A stretch of 64,000 nt of DNA from Streptomyces sp. NBC_00102 (GTDB lineage Bacteria; Actinomycetota; Actinomycetes; Streptomycetales; Streptomycetaceae): the NCBI RefSeq assembly GCF_026343115.1, contig NZ_JAPEMC010000001.1, positions 2,604,001 through 2,668,000 of the forward strand, in the 5' to 3' direction. The stretch's first letter is position 1; each line of letters begins with the position of its first letter. The notes below the pieces were generated by a model. The model saw only the letters and a list, made by a program, of their open reading frames with translations, searched no databases and had not been told where the DNA came from. Positions 40,447 through 48,170 of this stretch are shown here, one piece after another. A program made the position numbers and the translations under genes.

Positions 40447-41283
40447 ATGTTCACCATCGGAGATTTCGCCCGGTACGGACGGGTATCGCCCCGCATGTTG
40501 CGTCACTACGACGCGATCGGGCTGCTGCGTCCGGACCGTATCGACCCGGCCACCGGTTACCGCTTCTACGGCGCCGCCCAACTGGCCCGCCTCAACCGCG
40601 TCATCGCCCTCAAGGATCTCGGCTTCACGCTCCAAGAGGTCGCGAGCATCCTCGACGACGAGATCACCGCCCAGGAACTGGGCGGGATGTTGCGGCTGAG
40701 ACGTGCGGAGCTGGAAGCGGCGATGGCAGCGGCGGCAGCACGGCTGAACCAGGTGGAGGCGCGACTCCGGACGATCGAGAGTGAGGGACGCATGGACACC
40801 GACGACATCGTCATCAAGCAGGTTCCGGCGGTACGGATCGCCGAGTTGACCGGTACCGCCGGAAGCTACCGGCCGCAGGACATCACCCCGGTGATCGTCC
40901 CCCTGTACGAGCGGCTGCTCCCGTCGCTGGCCGCGGCAGGCGTCACGCCCACCGGTCCCGGCATCGCCCGGTACGAGGACGCCCCGGGCGGGGACACCAC
41001 GACCGGTGCGGTCCTCGTGCACGCCGGTGTGACGGTCTCCGCACCGGTCGGGCCGGTCGGCGACACCGGGGTAAAGGTGGTGGAGCTGCCCTCGTTCGAG
41101 GCGGCCACCATCGTGCACCGGGGCTCTATGGACTCCGTTCTCTCCACGGAGCAGGTCCTCGCCCGTTGGCTGGACACCAGCGGATACCGGTCGGCCGGTT
41201 ACGCCCGTGAGGTCAGCCTGGAGTGCCCCGAGGACCGCGAGAAGTGGGTGACCGAGCTGCAGCAGCCGATCGCCCAGGTCTGA
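40447..41283 (+). CDS. MerR-family regulator with GyrI-like effector domain
   Basis: A 278-residue regulator. The N-terminal MerR helix-turn-helix reads MFTIGDFARYGRVSPRMLRH, then YDAIGLLRPDRIDPATGYRF. A coiled coil follows (LRRAELEAAMAAAAARLNQV), and the C-terminal 150 residues form a GyrI/BmrR-type ligand-binding domain (IKQVPAVRIAELTGT to the end). Such proteins often sense cationic lipophilic drugs. The MITE-like element occupies its promoter region. Confidence 0.9.
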   Translation: MFTIGDFARYGRVSPRMLRHYDAIGLLRPDRIDPATGYRFYGAAQLARLNRVIALKDLGFTLQEVASILDDEITAQELGGMLRLRRAELEAAMAAAAARLNQVEARLRTIESEGRMDTDDIVIKQVPAVRIAELTGTAGSYRPQDITPVIVPLYERLLPSLAAAGVTPTGPGIARYEDAPGGDTTTGAVLVHAGVTVSAPVGPVGDTGVKVVELPSFEAATIVHRGSMDSVLSTEQVLARWLDTSGYRSAGYAREVSLECPEDREKWVTELQQPIAQV

Positions 41284-41304
41284 CCGCTCCCCCGGCAAAA
41301 AGGT

Positions 41305-41347
41305 GGCCCCCGGTCGGACTGCACAGCCCGTGCCCGTACCGGGGGCC
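41305..41347 (+). terminator. Hairpin terminator after the MerR gene
   Basis: A 10-bp stem GGCCCCCGGT / ACCGGGGGCC with a 23-base loop, 22 bases after the MerR stop. Confidence 0.55.
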
Positions 41348-41353
41348 GCCCCT

Positions 41354-41405
41354 TCCGAAACACCGCTCCGAAACACCGCTCCGAAACACCGCTCCGAAAC
41401 ACCGC
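41354..41405. repeat. Four exact 13-bp direct repeats upstream of the afsR-like gene
   Basis: TCCGAAACACCGC occurs four times head to tail at 41354, 41367, 41380 and 41393, 230 bases before the SARP start. The rest of the 41284-41637 intergenic stretch shows a MerR terminator and no gene. The iteron-like layout suggests a binding array or slippage product. Confidence 0.9.
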
Positions 41406-41637
41406 CAACGCCCGCTCCGCTGGGCAAGGTTCCGCGATCGTTGTCGAAGCCTTGTGCAGAGCGTCACGCAGTGCTGACGGGGCAGCCCGCGACAAGGCAG
41501 ACTGTCGACAGCGGTATCCACGGTACGGACGATCCGGATGCGCCCCCACGTCACACCCGGGTGCTCCCCCGCGTCTCGCCCCGGTGCCGGCGACCACAGC
41601 ACGACCGGGCGGGGCGAAAGCAGGACAGGGGGCATCC

Positions 41638-44600
41638 ATGGACCGCGACGACGGGCCACGCGTGCGCGTTCCGGAACAGCGCGCCGCGCAGGGGCCGGTG
41701 TCCGGAGCCGAGCCGCGACCGGCATCCCGGCCCGGGCCGGAAAACCAGCCGCAGGACCGGCCCAAGGACCAGCCGCAACCCGAATACCGGCCCCGGCCGG
41801 AGGACCAGCCCCACCCCCCGTCTCCTCACCCCGAGTTGCACTTCTCCGTCCTCGGTCCCGTGCGTGTCCGGCTCGGCGACGAACCGCTGACCTCCGGTTC
41901 CCCGCAGCAGCGCGCCCTGCTGGCGGCGCTGTTGCTCCGGGACGGGCGTACCGCGACCGCCGGGGAGTTGATCGACGCCATCTGGGGTGAGGAGTCGCCG
42001 CCGCGGGCGCTCGCGGCGATCCGTACGTACGCCTCCCGGCTCCGCAAGGCGCTCGGTCAGGACGTGCTGGTCAGCGAGTCCGGCGGATACGCGATCCGGC
42101 TCCGCGAGGGTTCCCTCGACGTGCGGCTCGCCCAGGAGTCGGTGAGTGCGGCGGAGAAGGCGCGGGCTTCCGGCGATCGTGCGCGGGCCCGGGACCTGGT
42201 CGCGGAGGCCCTCGCGTTCTGGGACGGCGAGACGCTGGCTTCGGTACCGGGGCCGTACGCGGAGAATCAGCGCACCCGCCTGGAGGAGTGGCGCCGGCAG
42301 CTGACCGAGACGCGGCTCGACCTGGAGCTGGAGCTGGGCAACCACGCGGAGGCGGTCTCCGAACTGACCGCGCTCACCGCCGCGCAGCCCTTGCGGGAGC
42401 GGCTGCGCGAGTTGTTGATGCTGGCGCTGTACCGCAGCGGCCGGCAGTCCGAGGCGCTCGCGGTGTACGCGGACACCCGGCGGCTCCTCGCGGAGGAGCT
42501 GGGGGTCGATCCGTGTGCCGAGCTCTCCCAGCTCCAGCAGCGCATCCTGCGGGCCGACGAGGAGCTGGCCCGGCCGGCCGACGAATCCGCGCCCGCGCCG
42601 CCGGTCGCCGTGCGGCCCGCCCAGCTCCCGGCGACCGTCGCGGACTTCACCGGCCGTGAGGCGTTCGTACGCGAACTCGGTGACCGGCTGGCGACGGCCG
42701 AGGGTTCGGTGATGGCGGTGTCGGCGCTGGCGGGCATCGGGGGCGTGGGCAAGACCACGCTGGCGGTGCACGTCGCCCACCGGTCGCGGAACCACTTCCC
42801 GGACGGGCAGTTGTACGTGGATCTCCAGGGTGCGGGGGCGCGGGTCGCGGAGCCCGAGACGGTGCTGGGTGCGTTCCTGCGCGCGCTGGGGACCCCGGAG
42901 TCGGCGATTCCGGACTCGCTGGACGAGCGGGCCGCGCTGTACCGGTCGGCCCTCGACGGCCGCCGGGTGCTCGTGCTGCTGGACAACGCCCACGATGCCG
43001 CGCAGGTAAGGCCGTTGCTGCCGGGAACTCCGGGGTGCGCGGCACTGGTGACGAGCCGGGTGCGGATGATCGACCTGGCCGGTGCGCATCTGGTGGACCT
43101 GGACGTGATGTCCCCCGCCGAGTCCATGCAGCTCTTCACCCGGATCGTCGGTGAGGAGCGGGTGAGCGCCGAACGGGACGCGGCGCTCGACGTGGTGGGC
43201 GCCTGCGGATTCCTGCCGCTGGCGATCCGTATCGCCGCCTCGCGGCTTGCCTCGCGCCGCACCTGGACGGTGTCGGTTTTGGCGGCCAAGCTCGCCGACG
43301 AGCGGAGCCGGCTGGACGAACTGCGGGCGGGTGATCTCGCGGTGAAGGCGACGTTCGAGCTGGGCTACGGCCAGTTGGAGCCCGCCCAGGCCCGCGCGTT
43401 CCGTCTTCTCGGTCTGGCGGACGGCCCCGACGTCTCCCTGACGGCCGCCGCCGCGCTCCTCGATCTGGAGCCGCAGGTCGCCGAGGACATCCTGGAGTCG
43501 CTGGTCGACACCTCCCTGGTGGAGTCGGCGGCCCCGGGCCGGTACCGCTATCACGATCTGGTCCGGCTCTACGCGCGTGCCTGCGCCGAGCGCGACGAGC
43601 ACCCGCCCGAGGAGCGGGAGCGCGCGCTCTCGCGGCTGCTCGACTTCTACCTCGCGACGGCTGCCGGTGTGTACGCGCTGGAGCGGCCGGGCGACCGGCT
43701 GGTGGACCATCTGGAGCACACCGGCCGGGCCGGGTCGACCTTCGGAGACCGGCACGCGGCACGGGACTGGCTGTATACGGAGGCGGCCCCGCTTCTCGCC
43801 TGCGTACGCCAGTCGGCCGGGGCGGCGACCCTGCGGCGCGCGGTGGACCTGCTGTGGGCGGCGCTGGACCTCGGGGAGTCGGGTGCCAACGCGAAGGAGT
43901 ACGAGACGACCGCGCTGGCGTTGCTCGGTGCGGCCTCGGACTGCGGCGACCGCCGCGCGGAGGTGCGGGCCCTGGTCACCCTCGCCGATGTGCACCACGC
44001 CTCGGGCCGGTTCGACCAGGCCGAGCAGGAGGCGGCGCGGATCATGGTGCTGGTCGACCCGGCCCTCGACCCGCTGCCGGGATGCTGGGCCTCGAACGCG
44101 CTCGGGATCATGGCGCTCTACCAGAACCGTCACGACGACGGCGAGACGTACTTCTCGCAGGCCATCGAGGCGTTCCGGCTGGTCGGGGACCGGCCGGGCG
44201 AGGCGAGCGCGCTGTGCAACCTGTCCCGTATCCATCTGGCGACCGGCCGGACCAGCAGCGCGGTGGAGCTGGCGCAGCGGGGTACGGACATCTACGACGG
44301 GATGGGCCACGCGCTGCGGAGCGCCAACGGCCGTTACGCGCTGGGCATGGCGCTCACGCGGCGCGGGTCGTTCACCGACGCCACGGACCGGCTTCAGGAG
44401 GCTCTGGCGGTGTTCCGCGAGAGCCGGCAGCGGCTGTGGGTGGGCATGACCCTGTTCCGGCTCGCGGAGGTCGATCTCGCGGCCGGACGGCCGGTGGAGG
44501 CCGCCGCGGGGGCCGAGCAGTCGCTGACCGCGCTGCGCGGGATCGGAGGCGACTGGCGGAAGGCCAACGTCCTCACCGTTCTCGGTCAGGCATTGGTCCG

Positions 44601-44730
44601 GATCGGGCAGTTCGGCCGGGCGCAGGTCTGCTGGCGCGAGGCACTCGGGATCTACGACGGGTCTGGCTTCCCCGAGGCCGCGGAGGTGCGCGCTCTGCTG
44701 GAGCGGTTCGCGTCCGTGATGCCCGCGTAA
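41638..44730 (+). CDS. afsR: AfsR-like SARP-family pleiotropic regulator
   Basis: A 1030-residue transcription activator. After a 60-residue Pro/Gln-rich leader come a winged-helix OmpR-like DNA-binding domain (ELHFSVLGPVRVRLGDEPL, residues about 62-140) and a bacterial activation domain (about 145-295). Next is an NB-ARC ATPase with Walker A AGIGGVGKTTLAVHVAH (about residue 360), then C-terminal TPR repeats. This layout matches AfsR (about 990 residues), which AfsK phosphorylates. The ATG at 41638 follows AGGGGG. An AfsS-like gene follows and an AfsK-like kinase lies 3.4 kb on, supporting the identity. Confidence 0.8.
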   Translation: MDRDDGPRVRVPEQRAAQGPVSGAEPRPASRPGPENQPQDRPKDQPQPEYRPRPEDQPHPPSPHPELHFSVLGPVRVRLGDEPLTSGSPQQRALLAALLLRDGRTATAGELIDAIWGEESPPRALAAIRTYASRLRKALGQDVLVSESGGYAIRLREGSLDVRLAQESVSAAEKARASGDRARARDLVAEALAFWDGETLASVPGPYAENQRTRLEEWRRQLTETRLDLELELGNHAEAVSELTALTAAQPLRERLRELLMLALYRSGRQSEALAVYADTRRLLAEELGVDPCAELSQLQQRILRADEELARPADESAPAPPVAVRPAQLPATVADFTGREAFVRELGDRLATAEGSVMAVSALAGIGGVGKTTLAVHVAHRSRNHFPDGQLYVDLQGAGARVAEPETVLGAFLRALGTPESAIPDSLDERAALYRSALDGRRVLVLLDNAHDAAQVRPLLPGTPGCAALVTSRVRMIDLAGAHLVDLDVMSPAESMQLFTRIVGEERVSAERDAALDVVGACGFLPLAIRIAASRLASRRTWTVSVLAAKLADERSRLDELRAGDLAVKATFELGYGQLEPAQARAFRLLGLADGPDVSLTAAAALLDLEPQVAEDILESLVDTSLVESAAPGRYRYHDLVRLYARACAERDEHPPEERERALSRLLDFYLATAAGVYALERPGDRLVDHLEHTGRAGSTFGDRHAARDWLYTEAAPLLACVRQSAGAATLRRAVDLLWAALDLGESGANAKEYETTALALLGAASDCGDRRAEVRALVTLADVHHASGRFDQAEQEAARIMVLVDPALDPLPGCWASNALGIMALYQNRHDDGETYFSQAIEAFRLVGDRPGEASALCNLSRIHLATGRTSSAVELAQRGTDIYDGMGHALRSANGRYALGMALTRRGSFTDATDRLQEALAVFRESRQRLWVGMTLFRLAEVDLAAGRPVEAAAGAEQSLTALRGIGGDWRKANVLTVLGQALVRIGQFGRAQVCWREALGIYDGSGFPEAAEVRALLERFASVMPA

Positions 44731-44745
44731 CACCCCGTCAGCGGA

Positions 44746-44764
44746 CGTTCATCATTCGTTTATC
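44746..44764 (+). promoter_or_regulatory. SARP-type direct repeat in the afsS promoter region
   Basis: CGTTCATC (44746-44753) and CGTTTATC (44757-44764) are repeats with an 11-bp period, the spacing SARP activators recognise. A weak -10-like CACTCT (44774-44779) follows 9 bases later, the usual SARP geometry. AfsR activates afsS in S. coelicolor by binding at its promoter, so this is the likely AfsR site; binding is inferred. Confidence 0.6.
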
Positions 44765-44855
44765 GCGGCCCGCCACTCTTGGTTCCAGTCGATCCGTCGC
44801 ATCGGGGGGCAGACGGGGCGACTGGTGGGCCGTGGCACTAAGGTGAGCGGCTCTC

Positions 44856-44903
44856 GCGATGCCCGTACGGCAGTCCCCGGGGGAACTGCCGTACGGGCAT
44901 CGC
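44856..44903 (+). promoter_or_regulatory. 23-bp inverted repeat in the afsS 5' leader
   Basis: The arms 44856-44878 and 44881-44903 pair over 22 of 23 bases with a two-base loop, 34 bases before the afsS start. It could be an afsR terminator read through to afsS, or an attenuator in the afsS leader. Confidence 0.65.
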
Positions 44904-44937
44904 CCACCCGATACGAAGAAACGCAGGGGAGCGGAAC

Positions 44938-45147
44938 ATGGCGGACGCCAAGAAGGACTCCAAGCTCACGACGCAGGACATGCACGCGACCGGCACCGAG
45001 GTGACCGCCGAAGCCGCGGTGGCGTCCGAGGAACTGACCACGCTGGACATGCACGCCACGGGGACCTCGAAGCTGCTGACCGCGCAGGCCACCGGGGGAA
45101 CGGCGACGACCGACGACATGCACGCCACGTCGGAGCCCGTCACCTGA
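44938..45147 (+). CDS. afsS: AfsS-like small regulatory protein
   Basis: A 69-residue acidic, Thr-rich protein with three copies of a motif: TTQDMHATGTEVT, TTLDMHATGTSK and TTDDMHATSEPVT. AfsS of S. coelicolor is a protein of about 63 residues with a repeated 13-residue motif of this kind, encoded just downstream of afsR and required for AfsR's effect on antibiotic production. The ATG follows AGGGGAG. The biochemical role of AfsS is not established. Confidence 0.78.
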   Translation: MADAKKDSKLTTQDMHATGTEVTAEAAVASEELTTLDMHATGTSKLLTAQATGGTATTDDMHATSEPVT

Positions 45148-45203
45148 CAGTCTTTTTTCGCAACGGGGGCCCGGGGCTCGGGGGAGCCGCGGGACACGGG
45201 GGA

Positions 45204-45242
45204 ACGGCCGCGGTGGCGCGGAGGGGGAGCCACCGCGGCCGT
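45204..45242 (+). terminator. 14-bp hairpin terminator after afsS
   Basis: ACGGCCGCGGTGGC (45204-45217) pairs perfectly with GCCACCGCGGCCGT (45229-45242), 56 bases after the afsS stop. Confidence 0.75.
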
Positions 45243-45450
45243 CGTGCGTCCGGAGCCGGTGAAGCCCGGAAACGGCAGGGACCCGGAGCCGGTGAGGCCC
45301 GGAGACGGCAGGGCCCCGGAGACGGCAGGGGCCCGGGAGACGGCAAGGACCCGGAAACGGCAGGGGCCCGGCGCGACGACCACGGAGATCCGGTGGTCGT
45401 CGCGCCAGGCCCCTCGGTGTCGTCGCCCTGGTGGGCCGGTTGACCGGGCG
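45243..45450. repeat. Intergenic imperfect minisatellite
   Basis: About seven degenerate units of the form CCCGGAGACGGCAGGG run from about 45249 to 45376. A short inverted repeat with arms built from CGACGACCAC / GTGGTCGTCG follows up to 45400. No gene is seen; the neighbouring gene ends at 45451 on the other strand. Confidence 0.6.
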
Positions 45451-46038
45451 TCAGTGGACGTTGACCGCCTCGGCCTCGCACCGGTAGACCTCGTCCACCT
45501 TGTCCGGGCTTGTCATCTGCACCTTGAACCTCTGCGGGTCGAGCGAGTCGGAAGCGTCGAGTTCGACCCGCAGTCTGCCCATGCTGATCTTGTTGTCGGC
45601 CGAGTCCAGGAACGACACATTGATCTCGACCTCGGCGGTGCCGTAGCTGGTCGGGGTGAGTTCCACCTCGGAGTACGTCACCGCCTTGCGCGAACCGTCG
45701 GCCGGCCGGGCGCACGTGACGACGCGGGCGGTCGGGTCGGTGCTGGACACCGGGGTGGTGTCGGTGGTGGGTTCGTCGGTGGCCGTGGCGGTGGAGCCGG
45801 AGGACGAGGACGACGAATCGGAGCCCGAACCGTAGTCGTAGTCGTCGTCATCGTCGTAGCCGCTGCTGTTGCCGGTTCCGCTGCCGTAGCCGTTGGACGA
45901 CCTGTTGCTGGAGCATCCGCCGCCCCCGCCGGAGCTGTGGCCCGAACCGCCATGGCCGTGGCTGGAGGTGGAGAAGCCGGTGAGTGACAGCACCACCACC
46001 GCCAGGACCGCCGCCAGTTTGATCTGTTGCCGCATCAT
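45451..46038 (-). CDS. Secreted protein with Gly/Ser/Asp-rich linker
   Basis: A 195-residue exported protein of unknown family. The signal peptide is MMRQQIKLAAVLAVVVLSLT with cleavage near GFSTSS. A disordered low-complexity stretch of about 75 residues (Gly/Ser, then Asp/Tyr, then Ser/Thr) follows. The C-terminal 100 residues look folded (TYSEVELTPTSYGTAEVEIN), with cysteines in VVTCARPAD and VYRCEAEAV that could pair. The folded part resembles small secreted beta-sandwich proteins. It lies between afsS and afsK. Confidence 0.75.
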   Translation of the reverse strand: MMRQQIKLAAVLAVVVLSLTGFSTSSHGHGGSGHSSGGGGGCSSNRSSNGYGSGTGNSSGYDDDDDYDYGSGSDSSSSSSGSTATATDEPTTDTTPVSSTDPTARVVTCARPADGSRKAVTYSEVELTPTSYGTAEVEINVSFLDSADNKISMGRLRVELDASDSLDPQRFKVQMTSPDKVDEVYRCEAEAVNVH

Positions 46039-46157
46039 GGATGCAGCCCCCCTTGTGTCTCGTCATCCCTCGACGCCTTGTCCCGACGCCTCGTCCCGAC
46101 GTTCTCGGCTCTCGATTCTCGTGGCGTGGTGCGCACCGGCATCACGGCGACGCCCCT

Positions 46158-46250
46158 CCACCAGGTCATGACCCTGTCACGGATCACTCATGGTGCGCGG
46201 GCGGGGGCACGACATCGGTAGGAATCCGTGACAGGACCATGACCTGGTGG
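46158..46250. repeat. 27-bp inverted repeat pair with 39-bp loop
   Basis: Arms 46158-46184 and 46224-46250 match in 25 of 27 bases (core CTGTCACGGAT). They occupy most of the 46039-46366 intergenic stretch between two minus-strand secreted-protein genes, where no gene is seen. It could be a terminator, a regulator-binding structure or the remains of a small mobile element. Confidence 0.8.
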
Positions 46251-46366
46251 TCGGTGTTCCGGCTCGACCCGCGGGTTCCCGCGCGGAGGTCGACCGGTCG
46301 AAAGGGAGGGCGTCGTCGTCCGCGGCCTCACGCTCGCGGACGGCGACGCTCCGTCGGGCCGTGGGA

Positions 46367-47157
46367 TCAGCCGGCGCGACGCGCCTTGACTCCGTCGACC
46401 TCGAAGTCGTAGATGGTCCCGTTGATCCGCAGACCGTCGACGGCACCGATCCACATGTAGTCGCGGCCCTTGGTCACCGCGGCGGTGAAGAGGGTCGGCT
46501 GCTCGCCGCCGTCGTCGAGGGCGGTCTTCAGCTGCGGGAAGGGGCACGGGGTCGCCAGGGTGCAGCCGGTCGCGGTCCCCGCGTTGCCCGTGAGGATCCA
46601 GGTACCGGTCGTGGTGGCGTCCAGGTAGCCACTCCAGCGGTTCGTCACCGGTGAGGCGGGCGGCATCCACACCATCGACGAGAAGGTGGTGCCCGGCGCC
46701 GCGGTGAGGTTCGGATTGATCTCGAACGTGATGGCCGGCATGTTCGCCGGGCCGCCGTAGGAGACGTTCTCGCCGGTCTGGAAGACGTGGAAACCGATCT
46801 GCTGGAGGCCTTGGTTCCCAGGACCGGCTTGCCGAAGAAGTCGACCTCGTTGCCGAAGCTGACCCTTTCACTGGACGGTGTGAGAGAAGTGGAGTTGTCC
46901 GCGACCTCGGTCCCGAGGCTGCCTCGCCCGAAGGGCGGCCTCGCCTCGGGTCCCGTCACACCGAACGAACCGTACGGGCCGTTCCTCGGGGCGGCGACGG
47001 GAGAACCGATCGTGCCACGGGTGATGACGCCCCAGTGGTCCGCACTCCCCTTGCCTCCGCCGGCGAGCGCGGATACCGGGACGGCCCCGGCGGCCAGAGC
47101 GGCCAGCGCCGCCATCCCCAACGCGACTTTCCGCTTCATGCCGAATCGAGCGTTCAC
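46367..47157 (-). pseudogene. Secreted hypothetical protein split by a frameshift
   Basis: Two frames join into one protein of about 263 residues. The first runs from GTG 47157 (after GAAGGAG) with a signal peptide (RKVALGMAALAALAAGAVPV) and ends its sensible text at DFFGKPVLG. The second continues as QGLQQIGFHVFQTGENVSYG and ends at 46367. The break lies near 46816, where a GGG run on the minus strand has apparently lost one G. The C-terminal part (TTGTWILTGNAGTATGCTLA) looks like a secreted beta-rich domain. It is either a real pseudogene or a sequencing error in a G run. Confidence 0.75.
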
Positions 47158-47505
47158 GCTTACTCCTTCGTGGTCGGTACATGGAGGGGCAGCACGGACG
47201 CCCGCACCATGCCTGCGTTTTGCTCGCTCACGCTAGGGACATCTCTGGATGAACCGGCCACAACACCTCATGTGCGCACGGCGTTCACCCCCCCCTGGCG
47301 GAGCGGGCCGAGGAGCCGTTCCGCGAGCGTTCCGGTCTGCCTGGTCCCGCGGGTCCGCCGCCCCGGCCGGCCGGCCGTCCCCTGCTCGCCGGGCGCCGGT
47401 TCGCGTCACCCGGGTGGCGGGCGTAGCGTCGGACGGGAGAGCGCCGCGCACGTATGGGCGCGTGCGCAGTCGATGTGCACGCGCGTGTGACGCAGGAGGC
47501 TGACG
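47158..47505. other. Intergenic region, 348 bp
   Basis: Divergent upstream region between the frameshifted secreted protein and the membrane-protein gene. Open frames here are Arg/Pro-rich and lack ribosome sites. It presumably holds both promoters; no clear operator is seen. Confidence 0.5.
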
Positions 47506-48123
47506 ATGATCCGCAACATCCTCGGCTCCGTGGTCGCTCTCGCCGGAGCGGCGGCCGCCGTCCTGAGCCCCTTCCGCGACTGGTACGACGGCCGCCCCGG
47601 GCATGACTACCGCGTCCGGGACCTCTTCGAAGGCATCACCGCCACCTCGTCGGGGGTGATGGTGTCGCTGTTTCTGCCCCTGCTGGTCGCCGCGGTGCTG
47701 ACCGTCGCCGGGGTCGCGCTCCGCTCGCGGCTGGTGGTGGCGCTCGCCGGGGTGCTGACGCTCGGCTTCACCGTGCTGTGGATGGTCCGCCAGGGCCAGG
47801 CGGCGGGGAGCCTGGCGGTGGACCCGGACGGTTCCGGGCTCCAGTGGGGGGTGGCGCTCGCCTTGGGCGGCGGCCTGCTGATGCTGATCGGCTCCCTGGT
47901 GATGTCGGGACGCCGAGGCCGCCGTCGCGGACCGGACCGGGTCGGGGGTACGCCGGACTACGACGCGCGTACCGCGCCCTACCCCACGTCCGGCTACCAG
48001 CACCCGGACACCTGGCCGCCGACGCAGGAGCCGGGCCCGTCCGTCCAGACGAGCCCGCTGCCCGAGCCGGAACCGGACCCGTACACCGGCCCGGAGGATC
48101 CGCGCCGGCACGACGGCCCCTGA
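47506..48123 (+). CDS. Hypothetical four-helix membrane protein with Pro-rich tail
   Basis: A 205-residue protein with transmembrane segments near residues 5-20, 50-70, 75-92 and 112-132 (GVALALGGGLLMLIGSLVM). A basic stop (RRGRRRG) and a cytoplasmic tail rich in Pro, Tyr and Glu follow. The ATG at 47506 follows GGAGG. It is convergent with the afsK-like kinase gene (48 bases between the stops). No family was recognised. Confidence 0.72.
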   Translation: MIRNILGSVVALAGAAAAVLSPFRDWYDGRPGHDYRVRDLFEGITATSSGVMVSLFLPLLVAAVLTVAGVALRSRLVVALAGVLTLGFTVLWMVRQGQAAGSLAVDPDGSGLQWGVALALGGGLLMLIGSLVMSGRRGRRRGPDRVGGTPDYDARTAPYPTSGYQHPDTWPPTQEPGPSVQTSPLPEPEPDPYTGPEDPRRHDGP

Positions 48124-48170
48124 GGCAAGGCAGGCACCGGCCCGCCGGGCACGGGAGTGGGAGCGGCCCC

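Noticed and set aside
47249..47503. 84-codon frame before the four-helix membrane protein
   Set aside because: Arg/Pro/Ala-rich with no ribosome site; more likely promoter DNA.
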